Assembly: GCF_004683965.1 (NCBI RefSeq)
Contig: NZ_CP038436.1
Location: forward strand, 1,178,001-1,242,000
Direction: 5' to 3'
DNA: 64,000 nucleotides
Source of the DNA: Nocardioides seonyuensis
GTDB taxonomy: Bacteria; Actinomycetota; Actinomycetes; Propionibacteriales; Nocardioidaceae
Shown: piece by piece, positions 27,865 to 36,442 of the stretch
How the letters are laid out: every line of letters starts with the position of its first letter
How positions within the stretch are numbered: position 1 is the stretch's first letter
The notes under the pieces: generated by a model
Databases searched by the model: none
Seen by the model: only the letters and a program-made list of their open reading frames with translations
Told to the model about the DNA's origin: nothing
Translations under genes and position numbers: made by a program

Positions 27865-29058
27865 ATGGGACTCTTCCAGGCTGTGACCGGCGCCATCGGC
27901 GGCACGCTCACCGACCAGTGGCTCGACTTCTTCGGCGTGCCGGACGGGCTGCCGTCCACCGCCGCGCTGTTCCCGGCAGTGCGCAAGGGCGAGAACGCCG
28001 GCCGAGGGAGCAACGACGGCGCCTCCGACAACGTCATCAGCAACGGCTCGAAGATCATCGTGCCTGAGGGCTACGGCCTGGTGCTGCTCCAGGACGGCGC
28101 CTTCACCGGCTTCGCTGCCGAGCCCGGGGGCTACGTCTGGAACTCCGAGGAGCCCGCCTCGCAGTCGATCTTCGCCGGCGACGGGGTCTACGAGTCGGTC
28201 ATCCGGCAGAGCTGGGAGCGGTTCAAGTTCGGTGGGCGTCCTGGCTCGCAGCAGACCGCGGTGTTCGTCTCCCTCAAGGAGCTCCCGAACAACCGGTTCG
28301 GCACGCAGTCGGAGATCTACTGGGACGACGCGTTCCTCAACACCCAGGTCGGCGCGATCACCCGCGGCACCTACACGTTGCGAATCACCGACCCCCTGAC
28401 CTTCATCCGCAACTTCGTCCCCGCCGCTGTCATCGAGGGCAAGGCGATCTTCGACTTCACCGACATCGACAACCCCGCCGGTGAGCAGCTGTTCAACGAG
28501 GTCGTCGGCTCTTTGGCCCCCGCCTTCTCGATGTACACCAACGACCCCGCCAAGGGGAACCGCATCAGCCGCCTCCAGCAGGACTCCGTCGGCTTCGCGC
28601 AGTCGCTGTCGGCCGCCGTGGAGGACAACTACAAGTGGCGCACTGACCGTGGTCTCGAGATCGTGAAGACGGCGATCATCTCCATCGAGTACGACGAGAA
28701 CACCCGCGAGCTGCTCAAGAACGTCCAGCGTGCCGACGCCCTCTCCGGCTCCCGCGGCAACTCCAACCTCCAGGCCTCCGTCGCTGCCGGCATCGAGTCC
28801 GCCGGCGAGAACGCCGGGCCCGGTGGACTGATCGGCATGGGCATGGCAGCCGGTGGCATGGGCCTGGGCGGTCTCCAGCAGCCGACCCAGCAGGCCCCCG
28901 CCGCCCCCGCCCCTGCCGCGGCGCCCGCGGCGCCCGCGGCGGAGCCTGCTGCCGAGGACCCCGTGGCGGTGCTCAGGCGCGCCAAGGAGATGCTCGACGC
29001 CGGCTTGATCACCCAGGAGGACTACGACGCCGCGAAGGCCAAGGCCCTCGGTCTCTGA
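27865..29058 (+). CDS. SPFH/Band-7 protein with C-terminal SHOCT motif (YdjI-like)
   Basis: 397 aa. The N-terminal SPFH-type 'virion core' domain includes IIVPEGYGLVLLQDG and an FVSLKELPNNRFGTQSEIYW segment. A low-complexity Ala/Pro linker (about 320-365) follows, then a SHOCT motif (AVLRRAKEMLDAGLITQEDYD). It resembles B. subtilis YdjI, which is recruited to the membrane by YdjG and YdjH in a PspA-linked stress response. The next two genes fit these partners. Confidence 0.82.
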   Translation: MGLFQAVTGAIGGTLTDQWLDFFGVPDGLPSTAALFPAVRKGENAGRGSNDGASDNVISNGSKIIVPEGYGLVLLQDGAFTGFAAEPGGYVWNSEEPASQSIFAGDGVYESVIRQSWERFKFGGRPGSQQTAVFVSLKELPNNRFGTQSEIYWDDAFLNTQVGAITRGTYTLRITDPLTFIRNFVPAAVIEGKAIFDFTDIDNPAGEQLFNEVVGSLAPAFSMYTNDPAKGNRISRLQQDSVGFAQSLSAAVEDNYKWRTDRGLEIVKTAIISIEYDENTRELLKNVQRADALSGSRGNSNLQASVAAGIESAGENAGPGGLIGMGMAAGGMGLGGLQQPTQQAPAAPAPAAAPAAPAAEPAAEDPVAVLRRAKEMLDAGLITQEDYDAAKAKALGL

Positions 29059-29069
29059 GGGGCCCTGCC

Positions 29070-30353
29070 ATGACCCAGGACGCCACCCCGCCCCGTGAGC
29101 CGAGCTCGTCGCGAGAGCCGGGCAGCTCTCCCTTCGACGGCCCGCCGCTCTCGCTGGACGAGGAGCTCGCGGCTGCGCGCGCCGAGCCGGAGCCCGGCCC
29201 TGACATCGACACGATCAACGAGTCCCTCGCCGACGGCCTCAACCGCTGCCCCAAGTGCGGGTCCACGGACGTCCGGCTGCGCGGCTCCACGGGCAACCTG
29301 GTCTGCCTGTTCTGCCGCCACGAGTGGCACGAGGCGCGGGTCGAGGAGGAGTTCGGTCTCGGCGTCGGCATCGACGACCTCCAGGGCACGGTCGTGGCGG
29401 GCGGCGCCGACGAGATCGCGGCCGATGCCGAGGACGTCGTCACGCTCACCTGCGGCGGCTGCGGCGCCGACGTCGTGGTCGACACCGCCCACGCCCTCAA
29501 CGCCCGGTGCCACTGGTGCCGCCACACGCTCAACATCAACGAGCGCACCCCCAACGGCGCCGTCCCCGACGCCGTGCTGCCGTTCAAGCTGACCCACGGC
29601 GAGGCCGTGGAGAGGATCCGCGAGTTCGCCTCGAAGCGCAGGCTCTTCGCCCACCCGAGGTTCAAGAAGGAGTTCGTCCCCGAGAACGTCCTCGGGGTCT
29701 ACCTGCCCTACCTCGTCATCGACGCCCGCGCCGAGGCGTCGTACGCCGGCAGGGGAGAGGTGCAGACACGTCGCTGGACCGAGAAGCACGGCGACACCTC
29801 GACCACCTACTACGCCGCGGACGTCTACCGCGTCGACCGCGAGGTGGCGTTCACCGTCGACGACCTGACGATCGAGGGCGCGGCAGACCGTGCCCGGTTC
29901 GACTCCAGCACCACCAACAACATCGTCAACACGGTCCTGCCGTTCGACACCAAGAACGCCGTGAAGTGGAACTCCAGCTACCTCGTCGGGTTCACCAGCG
30001 AGAAGCGCGACCTCGACGTCGACGACCTGCACCCGGTGCTGGAGGACCAGCTGCTCTCGATCGGCCGCGCCCAGGTGCACGACTCGCTCGAGATGTTCGA
30101 CCGCGGGGTGCGCTGGGAGCAGGAGCGGATCGACGTGGGCGGCTCGCGGTGGGTCTCGATGTACCTGCCGGTGTGGCTCTACTCCTACTACCAGGAGAAC
30201 ACCAAGATGCTGCACTACATCGCGGTCAACGCCCGCACCGGGGAGACGATGGGCAGCGTCCCGGTCTCCCAGCCGCGGCTCATCGCTGCCGCCCTGACGG
30301 TGGGCACGTTCCTCGAGGGCATCGCCGGCGCGATCCTGGTGGGCACAGCATGA
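29070..30353 (+). CDS. Zinc-ribbon membrane-associated protein (YdjG-like)
   Basis: 427 aa. Two CxxC zinc ribbons (NRCPKCGSTDV with LVCLFCRHEW near residues 59-85; LTCGGCGADV with CHWCRHTL near 127-152). A long beta-rich domain follows, then a likely C-terminal membrane segment (LIAAALTVGTFLEGIAGAILVG). It starts 11 bp after the SPFH gene and overlaps the next gene by 4 bp. The role is inferred from YdjG of B. subtilis, which scaffolds the SPFH protein on the membrane. Confidence 0.78.
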   Translation: MTQDATPPREPSSSREPGSSPFDGPPLSLDEELAAARAEPEPGPDIDTINESLADGLNRCPKCGSTDVRLRGSTGNLVCLFCRHEWHEARVEEEFGLGVGIDDLQGTVVAGGADEIAADAEDVVTLTCGGCGADVVVDTAHALNARCHWCRHTLNINERTPNGAVPDAVLPFKLTHGEAVERIREFASKRRLFAHPRFKKEFVPENVLGVYLPYLVIDARAEASYAGRGEVQTRRWTEKHGDTSTTYYAADVYRVDREVAFTVDDLTIEGAADRARFDSSTTNNIVNTVLPFDTKNAVKWNSSYLVGFTSEKRDLDVDDLHPVLEDQLLSIGRAQVHDSLEMFDRGVRWEQERIDVGGSRWVSMYLPVWLYSYYQENTKMLHYIAVNARTGETMGSVPVSQPRLIAAALTVGTFLEGIAGAILVGTA

Positions 30354-30625
30354 TCTCCGAGGTCGTGATGGCCACCTCGGGCGACAACGCGCCCCTGTGG
30401 ATCCTTGCCGCCGGACCCGCCGGCGCCGTCGCCACCTACTGGGCGCTCTACCGCTACTACCGCAACACCGACAAGTCGCACGCCTACGAGCGCGACACCC
30501 TCATCCAGGCGCAGCCGGTGCAGGGCAGCGAGGAGAAGGTCGACCACATCTCCAAGACCCGCGACAGCGACATCGACGGCGACAACAGCTCCAAGCACCG
30601 GGTCCGCGTGGAGCGGCTGGGCTGA
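30350..30625 (+). CDS. Small single-pass membrane protein (YdjH-like position)
   Basis: 91 aa. One hydrophobic helix (LWILAAGPAGAVATYWALYRYY, residues 16-37), then a charged cytoplasmic tail with KSHAYERDTLIQAQPV. The start ATG overlaps the upstream stop (ATGA), so it is coupled to the zinc-ribbon gene. It probably completes a three-gene membrane-surveillance unit. Confidence 0.7.
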   Translation: MISEVVMATSGDNAPLWILAAGPAGAVATYWALYRYYRNTDKSHAYERDTLIQAQPVQGSEEKVDHISKTRDSDIDGDNSSKHRVRVERLG

Positions 30626-30640
30626 TCGGGGCGGTGCGCT

Positions 30641-30664
30641 TGTCGTATCCGCGCCCTACCGTTC
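30641..30664 (+). promoter_or_regulatory. Candidate ECF42-type promoter
   Basis: TGTCGT (30641-30646) and CGTTC (30660-30664) lie 60-83 bp before the first DGPF gene. Published ECF42 promoters are described as having TGTCGA at -35 and a CG-rich -10. The match is partial. Confidence 0.4.
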
Positions 30665-30723
30665 GTGGAGTGGGTGAGGGAAGGAGCCGGCCGGGCTCTC
30701 TCCACGACCGAGAGGATCCACGA

Positions 30724-31140
30724 ATGGGCCAGTACATCATCGCCTTCAACGACGAGTGGGTGCAGCCGCACACCGACGAGGAGCTCCTCGCCAAGGACGA
30801 GGCGGTCTCGGCGGTGGTGCAGGAGATGCACGACGCGGGGATCTGGGTCTTCGGCAACGGCGGCATCGACGCCTCGACGCTCGTGTGCAGCGTCGTGGCC
30901 GAGGACGGCGCGCCGGTCTTCAGCGACGGCCCCTACGTCGAGACCAAGGAGCACCTCGGCGGCTTCTGCGTGATCGACGTGCCCGACGACGAGGCGGCAC
31001 GCGACTGGGCCGGCCGCGTCGCGGTCGCCCTCGACTGGCCGCAGGAGGTCCACCGCTTCCCGCCCAGCCCCAGTGAGCAGGCCAGGCAGAGGCTCGAGGC
31101 CGCCCACTCCGGCACCACCACCCACGTTCAGGAGAAGTGA
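30724..31140 (+). CDS. DGPF/YCII-domain protein
   Basis: 138-aa ferredoxin-like YCII/DGPF protein. The signature SDGPYVETKEHLGGF (residues 68-82) and the MGQYIIAFNDEW start are diagnostic. DGPF proteins are encoded together with ECF42 sigma factors; their biochemical role is not established. GAGAGGATCCACGA precedes the ATG and provides a ribosome site. Confidence 0.85.
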   Translation: MGQYIIAFNDEWVQPHTDEELLAKDEAVSAVVQEMHDAGIWVFGNGGIDASTLVCSVVAEDGAPVFSDGPYVETKEHLGGFCVIDVPDDEAARDWAGRVAVALDWPQEVHRFPPSPSEQARQRLEAAHSGTTTHVQEK

Positions 31141-31145
31141 TCACC

Positions 31146-31532
31146 ATGCCCAGATACATGTTGTCGGTCTACGGTCCCGCCGAGCGCCCCGAGTTCGGCG
31201 GCTACCCCGACAAGGAGGCCATGCTGCAGGCCTTCGCCGACACCGGCGCCTTCAACGAGAAGCTCGAGCGCGAGGGCTACTTCGTGTTCGCCGACGGCCT
31301 CGAGGCCGCCACGACCGCCACCACCGTCGACGGGCAGGGTGAGACGCCTGTCCTCACCGACGGCCCCTACGTCGAGACCAAGGAGTACCTCGGCGGCTTC
31401 TGGGTCATCGACGCCCCCGACCTCGACGTTGCCCTGACACTGGCGGCCGAGGGCTCCAAGGCGTGCCGCGGCAAGGTCGAGGTGCGCCCGTTCCAGACCG
31501 AGGAGTCGTTCAAGGACATGCTGGGTCCGTGA
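31146..31532 (+). CDS. Second DGPF/YCII-domain protein
   Basis: 128 aa from ATG 31146, which has AGGAG about 10 nt upstream; GTG 31137 would sit too close to that site. It has the DGPF signature TDGPYVETKEYLGGF and is a diverged paralogue of the preceding gene, 5 bp away. The stop overlaps the sigma factor start (GTGA). Confidence 0.85.
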   Translation: MPRYMLSVYGPAERPEFGGYPDKEAMLQAFADTGAFNEKLEREGYFVFADGLEAATTATTVDGQGETPVLTDGPYVETKEYLGGFWVIDAPDLDVALTLAAEGSKACRGKVEVRPFQTEESFKDMLGP

Positions 31533-32776
31533 CCGAGGCGCCGTACGACGAGGCGCTCGCCCGCGCCCACCACGACGAGTGGGGGCGGGTGGTCGCCGGC
31601 CTGGCCCGGCGCTTCGGTGACCTCGACGTCGCCGAGGAGGCCGCGGCGGAAGCCTTCGCGACCGCCGCCGAGCGGTGGCCCGTCGACGGCGTGCCCCCCA
31701 ACCCGGGCGGCTGGCTCACCACCACCGCGACCCGCAGGGCGATCGACCGGCTGCGGCGGGAGTCCAAGCGAGACGTCAAGCACCAGGCGGCCCACATGCT
31801 CCTCGACGACAGTCCTCCCGAGCCGACCGGGCCGGTCGAGGACGACCGGCTGCGGCTGATGTTCACCTGCTGTCACCCTGCGCTTGCCATGGAGGCACGC
31901 ACGGCCCTCACCCTGCGCCTCCTCGGCGGTCTCACCGTCGCCGAGATCGCCCATGCCTTCCTCGTGCCGGAGACGACGCTGGCCCAGCGCATCACCCGTG
32001 CGAAGGCCAAGATCAAGGCCGCCCACATCCCCTACGCCGTGCCGTCCGCGGGCGACGTGCGAGAGCGGCTGGCCGGTGTGCTGGCCGTCCTCTACCTCGT
32101 CTTCAACGAGGGCTACCTCGCCAGCGGCGGCACCCACGCCGTGCGGATCGACCTCAGCGACGAGGCGATCCGGCTCTGCCGCCTGCTGCGCACGCTCGTG
32201 CCCGACGACGGCGAGGTCACCGGGCTGCTAGCGCTGATGCTGCTCACCGACGCCAGACGAGCTGCTCGCGTCTCACGCTCGGGCGAGCTGGTGACGCTCG
32301 AGGAGCAGGACCGCGGCGTGTGGGACCGGCGGCTCATCGAGGAGGGGCATGCCCTGGTCCGTGAGCGCCTGTCCGCGGTCGCGGCCGGTGGGCCGGCGCC
32401 GGGCCGCTACCAGCTGCTGGCCGCGATCAACGCCGTCCACACCGCCGCCCCGGCGGCCCGCGACACCGACTGGTCCCAGGTCGTCGCCCTCTACGACCGG
32501 CTCGTCGCGCTCGACCCCTCCCCGATCGTGCGGCTCAACCGCGCCGTCGCCCTCGCCGAGCTCGACGGTCCCCACGTGGCGCTGGCCGAGGTCGACCGGC
32601 TCGCCGAGGCCCTCGACGGCTACCACGCGCTCCACGTCACCCGGGCAGACCTGCTGCGCCGCCTCGGACGCAGCGCGGCTGCGCGGGCGTCGTACGACAG
32701 GGCCATCGAGCTGGCGGCCAACCCGGCGGAGCGCACCTACCTCGAGCGGCGCCGCGACCAGCTGACCGGCGAGTAG
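31529..32776 (+). CDS. ECF42-type RNA polymerase sigma factor
   Basis: 415 aa. Sigma region 2 includes AEEAAAEAFATAAERWP and GGWLTTTATRRAIDRLRRES; region 4 includes LTLRLLGGLTVAEIAHAFLVPE. A long C-terminal extension (about 200 residues) with TPR-like helices follows, including LVFNEGYLASGG, characteristic of ECF42. No anti-sigma gene is present, as usual for this group, whose extension is thought to control activity. The GTG start overlaps the DGPF stop by 4 bp. Direct control of the DGPF operon is inferred. Confidence 0.88.
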   Translation: MTEAPYDEALARAHHDEWGRVVAGLARRFGDLDVAEEAAAEAFATAAERWPVDGVPPNPGGWLTTTATRRAIDRLRRESKRDVKHQAAHMLLDDSPPEPTGPVEDDRLRLMFTCCHPALAMEARTALTLRLLGGLTVAEIAHAFLVPETTLAQRITRAKAKIKAAHIPYAVPSAGDVRERLAGVLAVLYLVFNEGYLASGGTHAVRIDLSDEAIRLCRLLRTLVPDDGEVTGLLALMLLTDARRAARVSRSGELVTLEEQDRGVWDRRLIEEGHALVRERLSAVAAGGPAPGRYQLLAAINAVHTAAPAARDTDWSQVVALYDRLVALDPSPIVRLNRAVALAELDGPHVALAEVDRLAEALDGYHALHVTRADLLRRLGRSAAARASYDRAIELAANPAERTYLERRRDQLTGE

Positions 32777-32791
32777 ACCTCCGCGAGCGAC

Positions 32792-34036
32792 TCAACCCGC
32801 CAGGTCGGCCACTACGGCTTGCGCGACCCGACGCCCGGAGACGATCGCACCCTGGATCGAGGCGGTGTCGCGGTGGTCGCCGCAGACGTAGGCACCAGAA
32901 CCGAGGCGCGGTGGGGAGGTCAGCCGCAGGGGTGCAGGCTGGGCGGGCAGCGCGTGCGGGACGTCGTGGCGTGTGAGCAGCTCCCACCCGCTCGTCGACG
33001 CCCCCCAGATCCGCCCCGCGTGCTCGCGCGCCTCGTCGTCGCCCACGTGGCTGCCGGGGTGGATCAGGGCCGTCGCCTCGACGAGGTGACGACCCGGTGG
33101 CGCGTACGACGGCGCGGCGTTGCTCACCACGGTCGTGTTGACGAGCGGGCCGGAGCGGGTGCCGTCGACCGCGAGCATGTCGGACGAGGAGGGCGCCTCG
33201 GCCGTCGCGAACCACCAGGTCGTGAGCCCGTGCATGGTGACGCGCTCGGCGTCGACGAGGTCACTGACCACCTCCGGGCTCACAGCCACCACGACCGCGC
33301 GCGCGGCCACGAACGTCCCGTCCTGGAGCGTCACCCCGCTGCCGCCGGGTCGTACGGCCGCGACCGGAGTCCCGGTGCGGACCGTCCCGCCCGCGGCCTC
33401 CACGCGACCACGCAGCTGGGCTGGCAGTGCCTGCATCCCGTCGCGCGGGAGGCCGGGGACACCCAGCGCGAACATGCGGACGAGCAGGCGCGCGAAGCTG
33501 TCGGAGGTCTCGAGCCCGTCCTCGACGACGACCCCGGCGAGGAAGGGCTCCAGCACCTCGCGACGCAGCACGCCGTCGACACCCGAGCGCGCCCAGCCCG
33601 CCTCGACAGTCACGTCGGGACCCGCGAGCTCAGCACGCTTCGGGCTCGCGATCGTCGGCCCCACCCACCTGGCCAGGGCGGCCAGCTCGCGGGGCCGCAG
33701 CAGGCCGCTCCGCAGGCCCGCCGGGACGAGACGCGGATGTCGGAGCGGGTGGGCCAGCGTCGCCAGGCCGGTCTCGCGTCGTACGACGACCCCCGCACCG
33801 AAGCGCTGCAGCCCCAGCGCGGCGACGTCCACCCCGTGGGCCAGTGCGGGATAGGCGGGGTTCAGCACCTGGAACCCGCGGTCGAGGAGGAACCCGTCGA
33901 CCGTGTCCGTGTGCTGGCGACCGCCGACGACCTGCTCCCGCTCGAGCACGGTCACGCTCAGCCCGTGGGTGAGCAGGGCCTGGGCGGCGCTGAGGCCCGA
34001 CAGGCCTGCTCCGACGACCACCACGTCCGTGTCCAT
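32792..34036 (-). CDS. FAD-dependent amine oxidase/phytoene desaturase-like protein
   Basis: 414 aa. The N-terminal dinucleotide-binding motif VVGAGLSGLSAAQALLTHG is followed by VLEREQVVGGRQHTD, and the C-terminal FAD motif by YVCGDHRDTASIQGAIVSGRR. This arrangement is typical of flavin amine oxidases and carotenoid desaturases. The substrate is unknown, and no carotenoid genes are adjacent. Confidence 0.85.
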   Translation of the reverse strand: MDTDVVVVGAGLSGLSAAQALLTHGLSVTVLEREQVVGGRQHTDTVDGFLLDRGFQVLNPAYPALAHGVDVAALGLQRFGAGVVVRRETGLATLAHPLRHPRLVPAGLRSGLLRPRELAALARWVGPTIASPKRAELAGPDVTVEAGWARSGVDGVLRREVLEPFLAGVVVEDGLETSDSFARLLVRMFALGVPGLPRDGMQALPAQLRGRVEAAGGTVRTGTPVAAVRPGGSGVTLQDGTFVAARAVVVAVSPEVVSDLVDAERVTMHGLTTWWFATAEAPSSSDMLAVDGTRSGPLVNTTVVSNAAPSYAPPGRHLVEATALIHPGSHVGDDEAREHAGRIWGASTSGWELLTRHDVPHALPAQPAPLRLTSPPRLGSGAYVCGDHRDTASIQGAIVSGRRVAQAVVADLAG

Positions 34037-34171
34037 GGGTGCTCCCGTCTGTGTCCGGTCGAGTGTGCCACCACCCTGACCACCCGGTCGGACTAGGCGC
34101 CCTCACCCGACCGGTCGGTCCTTGCCGGAAGCCCGGCGCGCGCGCCGATCGAGCCAGAGACTGGCGCTGCC

Positions 34172-35383
34172 ATGAAGACCTCACACCGCCTTGCCACGAG
34201 CCTCGCCGCTGCCGCCGCTGTGGCGGCCGCCGTGGTCGCGCCCGCGACGGGCGAGGCGTCGTACTCCTCGACCTCACAGGCCCAGGCAGCATCGGTCGAG
34301 TCCGCGATGAGCTCCGCCGCGGGCACGCGCACACTCACCAAGCGACGCCTGTCCATCAGGACCTCGGGGATGGTCACGGTCGGGGACGAGCTCCTCGTCA
34401 CCGGCCGGACCTCGCTGCGGCGTGCCCTGGTCCGCTTGCAGGTGAACCAGTCCGGAAGGTGGCGGCGCATCGACCGGACGCGCACCAGCGCCCACGGCAC
34501 CTTCCGGACCAGTGAGGTGGTGACGAGGGAGGGCGAGCACCGCTTCAGGGTCGTCGTGTCCCCGCGCCGCGGGCACGACGCCACCGCCTCCTTCCGCGTC
34601 AGCGCAGTGCCCCGCGCCACCGGCCCGACAGGGTGGCCCACGGAGGAGCCCACGGCACTGCCGACCGCCACGCCCGTGGCCACGTGGACGCCCGTGCCCA
34701 CGACGACGCCCACGCCCACCGCACCGCCTGTCCCCGTGCCCACGTCGGGCGCCGGGAACGCCGCCGACTGGTCCTACATCACGGGCGGCACCGAGGCGAT
34801 CGCCTGGAACTCGTGCTCGGTGATCACGTGGGGCTACTCCCCTGCGGGTGAGTACGCCGGGGCTCGGGACGACTGGGCGCGTGCCTTCGACCTCGTGGCC
34901 CAGCGCAGCGGCCTCTCGTTCGAGTACGCCGGCACCGACGGCGCGATCGACGTCTCGTGGTCGGATGCGGCGGCGCAACCCAGACTGGCAGGAAGCGTCG
35001 TCGGCTTCGGCGGGCCGTCGTACCGCTACATCGACCCGGACGCCAACGACGGCGTCAGCATGCTCATCACCGGTGGCCGCGTCGTGCTCGACCGCGAGTC
35101 ACCGCTGTCCCCCGGTCACGCCACCACGGGTGGAGCTGCGTGGGGCCAGGTCATGGTCCACGAGCTCATGCATGCTGTCGGTCTCGGCCACGCGGCCGGC
35201 CGCGAGCAGATCATGTACCCCTCGACGGGAGCGCTGTTCCTGGGGGCCGGCGACCACACCGGTCTCTACAACGTCGGCTCGTCGCGGGGCTGCCTCTCGA
35301 GCAGCCAGTACGCCGACCCCGCACCCGGTGCAGAAGGCGGCGGCGAGGTGCTCGTCCACGACCGGTTGGGCGACCTGAGCTGA
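34172..35383 (+). CDS. Secreted matrixin-like zinc metalloprotease
   Basis: 403 aa. Signal peptide at residues 1-30. A beta-sandwich-like region (about 55-150) precedes a Pro/Thr-rich linker (about 150-192), then the catalytic domain. The zinc motif HELMHAVGLGHAAGREQIMYP gives HExxHxxGxxH plus the Met-turn. Two cysteines flank the catalytic domain (NSCSV, RGCLS) and may form a disulfide. It is expected to act outside the cell. Confidence 0.85.
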   Translation: MKTSHRLATSLAAAAAVAAAVVAPATGEASYSSTSQAQAASVESAMSSAAGTRTLTKRRLSIRTSGMVTVGDELLVTGRTSLRRALVRLQVNQSGRWRRIDRTRTSAHGTFRTSEVVTREGEHRFRVVVSPRRGHDATASFRVSAVPRATGPTGWPTEEPTALPTATPVATWTPVPTTTPTPTAPPVPVPTSGAGNAADWSYITGGTEAIAWNSCSVITWGYSPAGEYAGARDDWARAFDLVAQRSGLSFEYAGTDGAIDVSWSDAAAQPRLAGSVVGFGGPSYRYIDPDANDGVSMLITGGRVVLDRESPLSPGHATTGGAAWGQVMVHELMHAVGLGHAAGREQIMYPSTGALFLGAGDHTGLYNVGSSRGCLSSSQYADPAPGAEGGGEVLVHDRLGDLS

Positions 35384-35404
35384 CCTGACCTGATCGGCCC
35401 ACCC

Positions 35405-35486
35405 TGGCGGCACACGACCCCAGAATCGACCGATCCGATGTCGGGCGCCGCCACCGTGGCCAGGGCCGATGTCGGGTGCCGCCACC
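35405..35486. repeat. REP-like palindromic repeat cluster (three units)
   Basis: Two 21-bp direct copies (35435-35455 and 35466-35486) differ at one base. The shared core is GATGTCGGG[C/T]GCCGCCACC. A third, inverted unit (TGGCGGCACACGACCCC) is at 35405-35421. Two further units occur at 63923-63940 and 63988-64000. The consensus GATGTCG[G/T]G[C/T]GCCGCCACC in intergenic positions suggests a genome-wide repeat family. Confidence 0.6.
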
Positions 35487-35527
35487 TGGGAAACGTCGGC
35501 GAAACCTGCGACCGGCACGATGGCGAC

Positions 35528-36013
35528 ATGCGTCACCGCGTCACGATCGGTCGAGCCGACCTCGACGAACCTTCCCTCGCCGCCTTCCTGCGCGACCACC
35601 TCGCCGCGATGGAACCGACTGCCCCGTCCGAGAGCCGTCACGCCCTGGACCTCGGCGGGCTGAGGTCACCGGGCGTCCGGGTCTGGGTCGCGCGAAGCGG
35701 TGAGGACATCTTGGGCACCGCGGCCCTCGCCGAGCTCGAGCCGGGCCACGAGGAGCTGAAGAGCATGCGCACCGAACCGCGATCCCGCGGCCGGGGGATC
35801 GCTCGTCGGCTGCTCGACCACCTTGTCGCGGACGCCCGTGCGCGAGGCGTCGTACGGATCTCTCTGGAGACGGGCAGCATGGCGTTCTTCGCGCCGGCCC
35901 GCGCGCTCTACCGCACGTCCGGCTTCGAGGAGTGTCCCCCGTTCGGGAGCTACGCCGAGGACCCGAACAGCGTCTTCATGACGCGGTCGCTGTCGAGTGC
36001 GCCGCGGCCCTAG
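35528..36013 (+). CDS. GNAT-family N-acetyltransferase
   Basis: 161 aa from ATG 35528. The acetyl-CoA-binding motif is MRTEPRSRGRGIARRLLDHLVADAR, truncated here to its core RSRGRGIARRLL. LYRTSGFEECPPFGSY near the C-terminus is typical of the YtmI/PaiA-like branch. The frame extends upstream through the repeat cluster, so the later ATG was chosen. Substrate unknown. Confidence 0.85.
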   Translation: MRHRVTIGRADLDEPSLAAFLRDHLAAMEPTAPSESRHALDLGGLRSPGVRVWVARSGEDILGTAALAELEPGHEELKSMRTEPRSRGRGIARRLLDHLVADARARGVVRISLETGSMAFFAPARALYRTSGFEECPPFGSYAEDPNSVFMTRSLSSAPRP

Positions 36014-36023
36014 CATCGAGGGC

Positions 36024-36218
36024 ATGGACAACGAGCCGAACGTCATCCTGCGCGGTGGGCCAGCCGACGGCGAGGTCCGCCGGCTCCCAGAGCTCGGCGA
36101 GCCGATGCCGTACGAGGACGAGGGCGGCGGCTCCATCACCTACTTCGACACAGGTGAGACGGCAGAGCAGGCCGGGGTGGCCCTGCGGGTCTACGAGCCG
36201 CACCGCCGCCCGGGGTGA
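36024..36218 (+). CDS. Small hypothetical protein (64 aa)
   Basis: Begins MDNEPNVILRGGPADGEVRR and ends YEPHRRPG. The NGGP-ADG-like start and a predicted small beta fold are common in short actinobacterial proteins of unknown function. It starts 11 bp after the acetyltransferase gene, so cotranscription is likely. Confidence 0.55.
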   Translation: MDNEPNVILRGGPADGEVRRLPELGEPMPYEDEGGGSITYFDTGETAEQAGVALRVYEPHRRPG

Positions 36219-36365
36219 TCAGCGGGTTGAGGGCTGGGCTGTCCTGGGGCCGGTGGACGTGGGCCCGAAGGTCTCGTCCCACCATCCCGAGCACTGGTTG
36301 AGCAGCACGATCAGCGCGATCAGGGACAGCATCAGGACTACCCCGCGCAGTGGGTTTCGTCGCAT
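36219..36365 (-). CDS. Small single-pass membrane or lipoprotein-like peptide (48 aa)
   Basis: The ATG at 36365 is preceded by AGGAGG 4 nt upstream, one of the clearest ribosome sites in the window. The product begins MRRNPLRGVVLMLSLIALIV, a basic start followed by a hydrophobic helix. LLNQC could be a degenerate lipobox, and a short polar tail follows. No family recognised. It starts immediately after the converging 64-aa gene ends. Confidence 0.55.
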   Translation of the reverse strand: MRRNPLRGVVLMLSLIALIVLLNQCSGWWDETFGPTSTGPRTAQPSTR

Positions 36366-36442
36366 CGGACCTCCTCTGCGGCGAGACTAGGGCCTGGCAG
36401 AGGCGCGCAGAGGTGAAACCGGGCTGACTCCCTCAGCACCGA

